Origin: Phlebotomus papatasi
Lineage: Eukaryota; Arthropoda; Insecta; Diptera; Psychodidae
Assembly (NCBI RefSeq): GCF_024763615.1
Contig: NC_077222.1
Coordinates: 15,562,001 to 15,626,000, forward strand
Direction of reading: 5' to 3'
DNA: 64,000 nucleotides
The notes below the pieces were generated by a model that saw only the letters and a program-made list of their open reading frames with translations, ran no database searches and had not been told where the DNA came from. Made by a program: the position numbers and the translations under genes. Position 1 is the stretch's first letter. Every line of letters begins with the position of its first letter. This document shows positions 24,443 to 34,388 of the stretch, piece after piece.

Positions 24443-24502
24443 ATGCGGACGTTTCCATTGGTTGTTCTGAATAGCCCTGAGGAGCGGTGAAGACAGTCCA
24501 GG
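24443..24502 (+). other. Probable 5' UTR part of the first coding exon
   Basis: A strong acceptor-like sequence (pyrimidine run then TTTCCAG) ends at 24442. From 24443 to 24502 all three frames contain stops, so this piece is untranslated if the acceptor is used. It includes a short upstream frame that starts with ATG directly at the junction and stops at TGA near 24488, which could dampen translation of the main frame. Confidence 0.45.
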
Positions 24503-24709
24503 ATGACCTCACTTCGCAAATCAGCATCCTTTAGATCACGAATTCCAGTTAGACGAGCAAAAGTGCCTCTTCGCCGATGCAGTAGTCCCCAGCCCATTGT
24601 TTCCTGGGGACACAAAACTCATCACTTCTGGTCGCCTGAACGACGATACTCATCCTCATCCAGCTACTCCAGCAGCGATGAGAGTGAGGAATCCGAAGCA
24701 CCATTACAG
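24503..24709 (+). CDS. Exon 1 (residues 1-69) of unrecognised 458-aa protein
   Basis: The ATG at 24503 has an in-frame TGA 15 nt upstream, so it is the first possible start in this exon. The exon ends TTACAG|GTGAGA in phase 0. The encoded part is very basic (RSRIPVRRAKVPLRRC), then has a serine run around residues 50-58 and an acidic patch DESEESE (59-65). This composition suggests a disordered tail with phosphorylation sites. Joined to the exons at 31106, 39396, 44280 and 44721 it gives 458 residues without a frame break, and every junction has GT/AG ends and matching phase. I see no known catalytic domain and cannot name the family; a cytoplasmic scaffold or adaptor is my inference, from the SH3-ligand motif and disorder. 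The antisense frame over this exon is a shadow. Confidence 0.7.
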
Positions 24710-25108
24710 GTGAGATTATTAGTCAAAGATGAGGATTACCCGCCTTCTACCGCCCCTTAATCTCCCTAATATAATTTAACCATTAGAAGTTATCAGTTGA
24801 GTTATTTAATAAAAATCAAATTTTATGTAAAAGTTGATATTTCAAATTCAATCCACAAATTTTTAAGACTAAGAATCAGGGGGTAAATAGATCTGCCACT
24901 TCGGATGCTTATCAGCCGGTAAATGTGATTGATTAGCCTTATCTACCACAATTAGTCCTTTAAGGGTAAGATGCTTTTCACTAACCGAAAAATAGGAACT
25001 AAAATAAAACCGATAAACAGAATCTATGAAACGTTTTGCATCTAACCCTTGAAAATCAGACAGACGAGGCTTCAGCGTTTTTTTACTTGTATGGACGACT
25101 GAAACCTA

Positions 25109-27736
25109 CACTGAGGGAAATGGATCTGGGAGCCGGGGTTAGAAAGAGGTGTTGAATATGCACTATAGCAATCGGGGTTTAGATTCACACCAAAAAAGCG
25201 GGGAAAAGGTGAAATTTACACCAAGTTTGTTTAACGAAAATTAACTCCGCCGAGTGTTATATCTACACCAGTTCATACAATTTGTGAAAATCACATAAAA
25301 AGGTATTTTTCGTCACCTAGGACAATCGCAGAGATGTCTTGGACGAATGTAATACAATTTTGTCTCATTACAATATGAGAAAAATATAATAACTGTATTA
25401 TTAAAGGAAATAATTCGTTATAGAAAATTTAAACCTCGTCTAGTGTTAAATTTACACTGCTGGCTATAAAGGTGAGGTACTGCAATATGAGTGTGAAAAG
25501 TACACTTAAACAGCGTTTTTGAACACCTCCTTGGGGTTGAAAAATAAATAGACGCTATTAATTTTGCGCATTCCTCTTGATTTCAGTCTTTTATGTGCGT
25601 CCATTGTAAACAGTACCGCGTGCCCGCGTGAGTTTTTTTCTTAGTTTTCGTAAAAATATGTGTAATAGGATTAAATTTATACGTGAAAAAGACGGTAAGT
25701 GTGTAAATTTATTTCTTATATCGCAAAAAAAAGTGAAATATTTGACAAAAAAGAAAAGAATTTCTATTTTCTATGAAATTGTTGTAACAAATGCTGTGTC
25801 GCTTGTAATGCATTCGTTTTTGTATTTACCTTTCCTACTATTATTGTGTAATAATATCTACTTAATTAGTTCCACGATTAGAGACATTTGTTGACTGAGC
25901 ATCAAGTAATTAAATAAAAAGCTTACGTGCTGACAAAATAACTTAAAATTAAGCCGCAAAATTTCGTTGCAAGCAACACCACAGCATTTCACCCATTTTG
26001 TTGCTAGTTATGTCTTGATTAATTTTTATTATACTTTTTTCAGAGTTTCGGCGAAAAGAAACCCTGTTCTGGAGAATTTTTGGAATTAGAATTGCAGCGT
26101 TAGTATACATAGATGCCGACATAGACTAGTAGACTATAGACACTGCAGCTGTTGCGACTGTGATGAAATCTGAACCTACAATTCAGAAAATTCTTTGTGG
26201 GTATGTAATATATAATTTTGATAATTTTTTTCTTATGGCTTGTTTTCATATCTTTTTAGGCTTTCGTTTAACTATCACAAAATTTGAAAAAAAATGTAAT
26301 AATGTTAAAGTTATATTCTGGACACGCTGCGCGCTTGGAAACCTATTTTTTGTGGGCCTCAAAGAAACCGTAACTTCTGCCTCTAAAGATTCACTTTACT
26401 AAAGGTAACATTTTTACTTAATTTTTTATTATTTTTTTAATTAGAAGTTTCATAATTTTTCTTTATATCATATTTGTTATATGTTTAAAATAACTAAAAA
26501 TCTTATTCGTTGTTTTGTACGCAAACGATACGCTAAATTATTTGTCGTCTTTTTATTTATTTATTTATATTTTTGCTTTTCTTACTTTTGTTTTCATGAA
26601 TTTTGGATGGAGATTTTAATTGATTTGATTGCATTAAAATTACCAATACAAATATTAAATAATATTGGTCAGTAAAACAATACTAAATATTTGTAAAACT
26701 TAATTTATCTTTTTTAATTAAAGACTTGCTTCATTTTTCTATTTATTAACCGACTGAGTTATTTTTTGATGATCAAGTATTATTTTTTTAATGGAAACAA
26801 CAACAACTGTTAATTATTATTCCGTTATATTAACAAAAGAAATCAACTTTGAGAAACAAAGTTACTTTTTAAACGACTTTTTCTGAATTCTTGTCTTACA
26901 ATGTGTAGTCTCTTTTAATTAAAAGTTATATATCGACAGTTCCATTCCATACTATTCTAAGTTGAATTAGAATTATATTACTCCAAGAGATACGTTGTTC
27001 CTGAAATTCCTGAAATTTGATGGTCATCCGAAGTCCGGGGTAATGAGATTTCGAAAAAAAAATTATAAGGGTAGCATAGGAAATCGCCAATTTCAATGGT
27101 TCTTCTGAAAAGTTGTCATTCTAAGATAGAATAGTAATGGAATGGAACCGTCAGTATTGTTTCTTTTAAAAGTATTTATTTGTCTTCTCCAAATTTAAAG
27201 AACTTAGTATGTCTTTTTCGATTTACACAGGACTATTCAACTTGGGCTCTTCAAAACTACACAGGAACTAAAAGAAAATGGAACTGTTTTAGACCCCAAG
27301 AAAACCAAATGGCAAAACAACAAGTAGATTAAGTGTGATAACTATCTGCAGGCAGCGTATTCATGTAAAAATAAAAAAATAAATAAATAAAATTTTTTAA
27401 AACCAGCTATATTTTTTATTAGGATGAGTGCAATATGTACACTTAATGAGGGTAGTAATATTTACTCTGTGGATAGTGCTACTATAAACCTCAACGTGGT
27501 TTATCTAATTTTAATAGTATTGGTGTGATAATAAACCTCGAAGGGGTTTCAAAATCATTTTATGGCGTCGGTGTAAAATCCACACTCGATGGGGTTTGAT
27601 TTTTCTATTCAATCTTTTTAACCCCCGCCTATTACCAAATTTACTACCGGAGAGGTTTGGTTGATTCGGGGTTAGAATTTGGTGTGAAAAATAACCCCCG
27701 ATTTGTGCATATTTCACACTCGTATTTCTCTCAGTG
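25109..27736. mobile_element. Large (2.6 kb) CACTGAG-ended element, possible parent of the MITEs
   Basis: Flanked by TA, it starts CACTGAGGGAAAT and ends ATTTCTCTCAGTG, so the terminal 13 bp are an inverted repeat with one mismatch that resembles the ends of the five 250-bp CACTGAG MITEs. Subterminal regions are rich in GGGGTT and in GGTGTAAATTTACACC-like words on both sides. Small frames inside (88 aa at 25628, 80 aa at 26160, 64 aa at 26481, all +) show no recognisable transposase, so the interior is either decayed or unrelated to a transposase. Confidence 0.7.
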
Positions 27737-29036
27737 TATATAGCCTATAAGGCTTAAAACTTTTAAGAAGCTTTCCTGAAATTACGAATGAATAATATTT
27801 TTCGTTCTTATGAAAAAAAAATTTATTATTAATATTTAATTTAATTTTTGTTTATTTATTTAATTTATTTATATATTTTTTATTTATTTTAAAATTATTA
27901 ATATCATAGTTATTGTACACACTCGGGCTTCGAACACTTCATATAATATTTGTCCCATATTCTTTTTTTTATCGTTTGGTCAGCTAGGGACACGAGAAAG
28001 ATTATTTATTGTTAAACATAAGAACTTCTATTATTTTTCTTTTATAGATAAAAATCCATCAATATAGATAAATCTTCAAAAAAAAAACACTTCCATTTCT
28101 CTATTATATTTCAAACTTATTACACTGCATTTTCGTATAATTATACAAAAAATATATTGAAATCATTTAGGCCGATCGTGTTTATTGATGATCGAAAATT
28201 TTAAATTATAATTATTTGAAATTATTTTTGAAAATTTAAGAGAAAAGCAAGAAATCTTTTAATTGATATTTTTAATTAAATAAAATTCATGCGATTTAAA
28301 ATAAACTAATTAATAAACAGAGGTTTCGAAAAAGTAATAAATACAGTGAACGAAATTCAGTTTCGACGGACCTATAAGAGTGTGTTGTGGGTGGTCTCTA
28401 AAAGTGTGATCGACCTAAGATTTAATCATTAATATTTAAATATTTAATATTTAAACATGTAACGACACTCTACAGATTTTCATTGGGATTTAGACCAGCA
28501 CAAATTGCTGGACAATCCAAAATTTGCAGTTCTTTCTCCTATGGAATCACTCCTTTACAAACTTTGTTTCGTAAAATTTCTCCATTATCCTTCTAGAAAA
28601 TGACATTATCAATAGCTTAGACTTCGGAAAGCGATACCAGTGCATCCTCAAGTGGTACTCACTGTAGTAACGCTGAATTTTACTTACTGTTCTTATCTAT
28701 ATAGGAATTTATTTTACATTGTTTTGTGTCACGGTTAACCTACTGTAGATACGTAGATACCGTAGACACTGTGCCCCCTCCTGTTCGTAAGCTTTTCTTT
28801 ACTTGTAGGACTTAAGAATAGTATTTATAGATCCGATCTACCATGTTTGATCGGTGAGAACCGTTCTCGAACATTAGAATTAAAGAAAAATTTACGAACA
28901 ATAGGGGGTCAAAGTGACCCGCATCTACGGTACTAGTCCCTAAAACCCGAATAGATTCAGGTTTATCCTGAAGAATATTTAGTCTGTGAAATGTGGCAAT
29001 AAAGATATATCCCAAACTCTCATCCCATACACTAAT
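27737..29036. other. Intronic stretch without a supported feature
   Basis: AT-rich. CTCGGGCTTCGAACACTTCATA near 27920 resembles words at 38790-38810, a hint of a dispersed repeat. A diverged piece of the 21738 repeat lies at about 28960-29015. Nothing else identified. Confidence 0.4.
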
Positions 29037-29237
29037 GCCCTAGACACACTTACAACTTAAGCCGAGAAATGTCTTAACGTAATCAAAATAATGATTTGAC
29101 TAAATTCTCACCAGTTTCCCACTGACTAAACCACTTCTCGGCTTAATCCCCGAGACGGATTATTAAGAAACTGATGTAAATGTAATCTGATCATTATTTT
29201 CATTATAATCACGTTAAGTCGTAAGCGTGTCTAGGGC
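29037..29237. mobile_element. MITE with GCCCTAGACACAC ends
   Basis: The left end GCCCTAGACACACTTACAAC and the right end (inward) GCCCTAGACACGCTTACGAC are inverted repeats. TAAGCCGAGA occurs twice inside, in a pattern suggesting partial internal duplication or two fused copies. Related to 21384-21513. Confidence 0.75.
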
Positions 29238-29348
29238 ATAAGGCTTAGGGCCCAAATAGACTCAAGAATTAGATAAAGGAAATTTATGAAAAGGACCTCT
29301 AATTGATGATCCTGAGTCCTCAATGTATGACAGTTTGGGATAAATCTT

Positions 29349-29537
29349 TGCTACCAAATTCTACAGGCTAAATATTCTAAAGGATCGGCCTAAGCTAATT
29401 TGGGCCCTAAAGGACTTAATTTTTTTTTTATTTTGTCGAAAAAAGATGTGAAGAAAATATGCTGATTTCTTTTAGTCTGCGAGACCTACGTAACCCCTTA
29501 AGGACCTTAAGGATAAATTAACTTTTTCGGAACATTA
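29349..29537 (+). repeat. Dispersed repeat, inverted partner of 21738-21940
   Basis: Runs from CTACCAAATTCTACAGGCTA through AAGGACCTTAAGG to TTTTTCGGAACATTATA. It is the reverse complement of the copy at 21738-21940. The SINE at 29548 is inserted at its right edge. Confidence 0.8.
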
Positions 29538-29818
29538 TATTTTCGGAGGGCACTCAATTGGTCAAGTGGTAGAGCACTCGCTCTATGATGCAAGTGTCCC
29601 GGGTTCGAATCCTCTTTAGATCACCAGGAATTTTTCTGGCGTTAAACGTGTTCGGATTACATCCAGTGAGCTTCACTGCGCTTGATTCCACGGTCATGGG
29701 ACTCACAATCTCATCATGTACAAGAAAAAATAATAATGTATGTCTAGAAATCCCTCTCGGGAAGGCCTTGTTCCTTCATGGAATGTTGTGCCAGCATTAT
29801 TATTATTATATTTTCGGA
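29534..29818 (+). mobile_element. tRNA-derived SINE with 14-bp target duplication
   Basis: A 14-bp direct repeat ATTATATTTTCGGA lies at 29534-29547 and 29805-29818. The body (29548-29804) begins with a tRNA-like head: A box TGGTCAAGTGG at 29559-29569 and B box GGTTCGAATCC at 29602-29612, spaced as in RNA polymerase III internal promoters. The body continues past the tRNA part and ends in an ATT-rich tail that merges into the repeat. A LINE encoded elsewhere would have moved it. No second copy is in the window. The frames at 29585 and 29740 are not genes. Confidence 0.88.
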
Positions 29819-31105
29819 ATACGCCTGAATTATATTTTACCTTACCAATAAAAGAAAAAGACAAGAAGTCGGCTGTCATTAATAGAATTTATACACCTCT
29901 CAATCATCACCTAAAGTTAATCTCATATGTTTTCAACAATGTTACTTTCACTCAGGGATTATTTGCAAAGAAGATGTAAGACGAGTTAACCAAGACATTG
30001 CATTCTATGCTAAACAAGGTCAAAGTATGTAAAACATTCTTGCCGTCCAATTTATGCGTAGGAATATCACATATAGAATGTATTTCAGATCTTTCATATG
30101 AAAGTTCTGTGACATGTGATATCATGATGCCCTCTAGACATTTTTTGATTACTAATTTTTACCATTTATCTTTAAAGTGAATACAACATTTTTCATAGAA
30201 ATTAGGAATTTTGCCAGAAAATGGATGCTAGAACATTTCTGATGACCTATAGGGCTCAAACTAAGAACTTTTGTATCATAAAACTAGTTATCTATCATTT
30301 AACAACCCATAGAATGTCCCATACTTCACTCTAATGCACTCTTCAAACTAGAGACCTATTTCCCGACGGTCTTACATTCCCAAATGGCAACCAATTTTAT
30401 TGCTCTTTCAGAATCGAAAAGGTCATTTGTCCTAAATAATCCAATCCTAAGTCAAATTTTCTAAAATATCTGAACTGATAAGAAATTATAACAGTTAAGT
30501 CATATGGCTAAGCCTTAAGTCTGAAGCCCGTATAACTTTCTTTTTTATATAGAGATGAAATAATAGAGAATGTGGTTAGATGTAAGGACATTTAACAATC
30601 TCAACTGAATGACCAAGAGTTATGCTTTTTATTTTATCTATTAGAAGAAAACTTGCATGAACAGTCCATTGAAAAGATTTATGCTCAATACTCTACTAAC
30701 AAGTTAAAGTTCGGAGAGAGCACTGAAAAATAGAATGCCAAGAGATAAGACAAAGTAAATGCTGTGAGCGTACTGCAAGGTATTAATTTTGAAAAGTTCA
30801 AGTGAAAATCTCAAGAAAAAAACCTTCGAATTGAACCTTCGCGAAGTCGAACTCCAATCCGATGGTATTTTCACCATAATCTCTATAGAACATTTCTCTG
30901 TGTCTTGAAAATAAATTCCTGTATGGGATGTCTTTTTCCTTTTCAGTCTGTGAAGGGAAAAACAAGAAAATCCCCAAAAGTCCCACTGCATAAGCGCGGT
31001 TAATGTTTGCCAAGTGCATACAGGAAACTTTTCATATACATTTTTACCGTATGATACTCCTTACTGCTACACCTTTGCTGATTTCATCTGGTATTCCTCT
31101 TGCAG
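29819..31105. other. End of intron 1; one dispersed repeat
   Basis: At about 30416-30535 there is a repeat with TAAGCCTTAAGTCTGAAGCC that recurs inverted at about 62595-62720. The 95- and 73-aa minus frames near 30704-31019 show no domain. The intron ends in a good pyrimidine tract and TTGCAG. Confidence 0.5.
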
Positions 31106-31265
31106 CGTCTTCTGAGACAATCGGCTTCGGCACATCATATGCCACATACAATGGCAACATCAACAGATGCACTGAGCCTCGATGGCCTTTTGGATTCTGT
31201 AAGCAGTGGCGGTAGTTTTTCCAGTCCACCGAATACACCGAAGAAATTGCAGCAACATGATGAAG
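31106..31265 (+). CDS. Exon 2 (residues 70-122) of the 458-aa protein
   Basis: The acceptor CCTCTTGCAG and donor GATGAAG|GTAATT bound this 160-nt exon. It enters in phase 0 and leaves in phase 1. The peptide begins RLLRQSASAHHMPH, continues TDALSLDGLLDSVSSGGSF and ends with a proline-containing SSPPNTPKK stretch. It is polar, serine-rich and without a known fold. SSPPNTPKK has SP and TP sites that would suit proline-directed kinases (inference). Frames on the opposite strand and in the +1 frame are shadows. Confidence 0.7.
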
Positions 31266-32112
31266 GTAATTCAAAGGGGGTCCCATTGAGCACCTCAAAG
31301 CTAATGAAAAATTTAACACTTGAAACAGGGGGCTCTCCCATGGTGCCTTCCACACCATCAGCATAATACTGATATGTGCGTAAAATTGAGCACCATGCAG
31401 AGAAAAGTCAAATGACGCACTCACTGGTGTGAACGAGAACATTTTTATGAGAAACATTTCGTCATGGGGAATGGTAGCAGTGTAAAAGTCATTCTTTATG
31501 TTCCCCTCTGCAGAATTGTTTCATCTTTTCATGTTTCTTTCCAGCCGTACATGAAAGATAAATAGGGGATTATGGGGCTATTTCAGTAAGAAGTTTGTAG
31601 GAGATATTAGGAATTCTTTATTAAAACAAGCTTTAGCGTACAAATAGGGGAAAGCGCGCTATCTTCAAGCTTGGAACAATTCACTTTTTAATATGTTTCA
31701 ATTGCGTTTGGCCCATTACAAGGGAATGTTGGCATGGTCCGCACAGAGTGAACCTTCAAACAACGCAAATTTTCTTTTTGTTTACAAAGAGCTAGTTCGT
31801 CATTTCTTAGCCATAAGATTGAATTATTAAGCTCATGAGACGGGATGAGAAATGGTAAGTCAGCTCTTTGCAAACAAAGAGAAAATTCACATCGTTGGAA
31901 GGTTCACTCAATGCGAACCATGCATACATTCTCCTAATATTATTTTTTGAATAACTAGTCCAAAGCCTAAAATTTCCAAAAAAAGAGCTAAGGGGAAATC
32001 CATCAAGAACATAGAGAAAATTCAGTTGTACGAAGCTTGAGTATTTTGATTCAACTACACAAAATCGAATATTAAAAAATATACAAATTATTCAGATCTC
32101 GTACTCAGTGTC

Positions 32113-32450
32113 CACTGGTAAAAATAAAAGGGTCAAATTGACCCTTTTCCAAAGGATGGATCATATTTAACTCTTTGAAAGGGTCACCAGGTACCCTTCG
32201 AAAGGGTCACGGTTTTGACATCTATTTAATTCCGGAATAAACGAATAAAAAAACAATGAAAAAGTGATCTTTGGTGTTCGCTCAGATGAGAGAAATATGA
32301 TATCAGTAATAAGTTTACAATAAAACATGATTATTCGTGATAAATGTACATACTAAATTTCAAGAGATACAAAAGTGAACCTTTCAAAAGGGTCAAATAC
32401 GATCCATCCTTTGGAAAAGGGTCAATTTGACCCTTTTATTTTTACCAGTG
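32113..32450. mobile_element. MITE with CACTGGTAAAAATAAAAGGG ends
   Basis: The left end CACTGGTAAAAATAAAAGGG then TCAAATTGACCC and the right end GGGTCAATTTGACCCTTTTA then TTTTTACCAGTG are near-perfect inverted repeats of about 60 bp. 338 bp, non-coding. A diverged relative lies at 12658-12918. Confidence 0.9.
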
Positions 32451-32529
32451 TCTTTAGTGAACTTGTCCCTACGATAACTTGTGGTCACTCCACCTTCAAG
32501 TACAATAGATCAATAACAGGCCACGTTTA

Positions 32530-32790
32530 GGGACAGAATCACATTGACAGTAAAACGCTCACCTTATTTCGTTAATTTACGCATTTTCATTGCAATTCTC
32601 ACGCAAATTCTCGATTACCGTATTACCTTATCTCATACTCGGTGGCACAAGGTGAAAATAATATAAGAAAATTGAAGAAATAAAACAAAAATTTGTTAAA
32701 CGGTAAGCAAAAAAAACTGTAAGAGAAATTATTCGTACAGTTTTTTTCTCACCGTTTATCAAATCTTCGTTTTATTCTTCAATTTTTTTT
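32530..32790 (+). mobile_element. Harbinger-like MITE, right end replaced
   Basis: Starts GGGACAGAATCACATTGACA after TTA and follows the copies at 43202 and 48479 through TCTCGATTACCGTATTACC and AAAATTGAAGAAATAAAAC. The palindrome partner is cut off near 32790, where piggyBac-like terminal sequence begins. Confidence 0.8.
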
Positions 32791-32830
32791 TGTTTTTGGG
32801 ACACCGATGTCCCACTCGTCCTCAAAGGGG
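32791..32830 (-). mobile_element. Terminal fragment of the piggyBac-like MITE
   Basis: Reads (minus strand) CCCCTTTGAGGACGAGTGGG then ACATCGGTGTCCC, next to TTAA. It matches the left end of the element at 46872-47365. Only about 40 bp remain. Confidence 0.75.
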
Positions 32831-33269
32831 TTAAGTCCACATCGGTGGTAAGTTCATAAAGCAGCGAGTTACATATACTGCTCTCTATTTGAGTCCGAGT
32901 ATTAAAATGGTCCCAATCAACAGCAGATATGGTAAGTGTGCCAAATTTCAGCATAGTTGCATATAATCACCCACCGAAGTCCTAAGTTTGAGATGCAATA
33001 TTTTTTATTCATTTTGATATTTTTTGTTACTTCCTTTTCGGGAGGGTTGTGTGGAATCTTGAAAACTAGTTTATCATCTTTGTTTTCTTTAAATCACTTG
33101 CTAAAATATTAAAAAATTAATAAAAATATGGACATTGCTTTGGGTAGTATTCCGGCCACTTTGAGTGTAATACCGGCCACCTTTTTTCTGACCACCTTTT
33201 GCGACGCAACGGATAGAAAATTTCAAAATGTCAAACGGAACGAGTTTAATATTAAGTTTAATACGCTTA

Positions 33270-33432
33270 TATCCACAAGCCCTGAGATCTTCCGTGTAAT
33301 TTGTCCTGAAGACCTGAAGAGTAGCATCTCAAATTTACGCACGGATTCTCGTAGCAATTGTCCCTTCCTGAACTCTTCCAAGGCATTTTCCACATCATCT
33401 TTTTCATAGAAGCAATGGTTTTTTTCTCTGAA
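33270..33432 (-). pseudogene. Broken psq-type HTH domain, pogo/CENP-B-like transposase remnant
   Basis: The minus frame reads a start resembling the N-terminal psq helix-turn-helix of pogo/Tigger and CENP-B proteins (DDVENALEEFRKGQ, then LRESVRKF). The last helix continues in another frame as LQDKLHGR. Two breaks separate the parts: a short loss after the RKF segment, and an 8-bp tandem duplication (CCTGAAGA twice, 33305-33320 on the + strand) that shifts the frame. The DDE catalytic domain is absent. A host psq-domain exon is the alternative, but the flanking transposon ends favour a transposase relic. Confidence 0.55.
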
Positions 33433-33888
33433 CATTGTAGAACTCAGAAATTGAAAATAAAACACAAAATGAATAAGAAATTCAGGAAAGCAAAAGATGT
33501 TGCCGGAATATACAACACTACCTCACCGGGGAGACGTTCACAAAGTATCTTCTTTTTTACTCGAAATACAGGTTCCAGCTGGGAAATTTCACCAGAAATT
33601 TAAAGATTGATTCACTATTAACATAAACTGAAACAATCTTTAATGAAAACTAATCAATTTTTATGAAAAACACCGAAGGAAAACCTTTTGCACTTCACCA
33701 CAAATCAAGAGACTGCTAGAAACACAATCGATCTGTGACATTTTTTGTAAGACTCTTTTCACACTGAGTTTTTACAACGCAATTTAAATTCAAATTATAC
33801 CTAAAATTTAACAGTCTTTGTGTTAATACATGCTAAAATGAATAAATATTTAAAAGCAAAATGAATTCATTGACTATTCGAAGATAAC

Positions 33889-34310
33889 ATACTTAATTTT
33901 AGATAAGAATTGAACACGGATTTTGACCTTTGACTCCTTCTCCTTTATTTTCTCATAAACCGACGTTTCGGAGGGGGTTTCCTCCTTCCTCAGGTATGGA
34001 AATTTTTGGGAAAGAACTAGTCACAAAAATTGTTACACTACTTTTTGGACTTTGCACATGAAGCTTTTTCATCAACTGCTCAACAGCGACTGAACAGTTG
34101 ATGAAAAAGCTTCATGTGCAAAGTCCAAAAAGTAGTGTAACAATTTTTGTGACTAGTTCTTTCCCAAAAATTTCCATACCTGAGGAAGGAGGAAACCCCC
34201 TCCGAAACGTCGGTTTATGAGAAAATAAAGGAGAAGGAGTCAAAGGTCAAAATCCGTGTTCAATTCTTATCTATCAAATCTATTGACCGTTAATTATATA
34301 CTTAATTTTA
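33889..34310 (+). mobile_element. Palindromic retroposon-like element 2 with hammerhead-like motif
   Basis: A 13-bp direct repeat ATACTTAATTTTA lies at 33889-33901 and 34298-34310. Two nearly perfect 179-nt arms (33900-34078 and 34095-34273) flank a 16-nt loop, followed by a 24-nt single-copy tail. The direct arm holds CTGAGGAA, the 5-bp stem GGAGG/CCTCC around a 6-nt loop, then GAAACGTC (34180-34210). The inverted arm carries it on the minus strand (33966-33993). It has inserted in the element at 32930-34388. No coding capacity. Confidence 0.8.
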
Positions 34311-34388
34311 ATTAATTTATTTACATGGGCGAAATTACACTCAAATTGGCCGAAATTAGAATCTGGCCGAAATTTTGCACACTTCCCC

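Larger units (their letters stand above)
24710..31105 (+). other. Intron 1 (6.4 kb), transposon-filled
   Basis: Bounded by GTGAGA and CTGGTATTCCTCTTGCAG. It holds a 2.6-kb CACTGAG-ended element, a SINE, a MITE and inverted dispersed repeats. No further coding exon was seen, and phase 0 on both sides fits a direct junction. Confidence 0.6.
32930..34388. mobile_element. 1.46-kb GTGCCAAATTTCGG-ended element with psq/HTH remnant
   Basis: Between TA sites the left end reads TGGTAAGTGTGCCAAATTTC and the right end CCGAAATTTTGCACACTTCC then CC, the same terminal type as the 425-bp MITEs at 3301 and 19276. This longer member contains a decayed helix-turn-helix coding piece (33270-33432, minus) and a nested palindromic element (33889-34310). 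It may represent the lineage that supplied the transposase, or a MITE that captured sequence. Confidence 0.65.

Noticed and set aside
29548..29620. A functional tRNA gene
   Set aside because: A and B boxes are present, but the sequence continues into a non-tRNA body with an ATT tail and is flanked by a 14-bp duplication, so it is a SINE.
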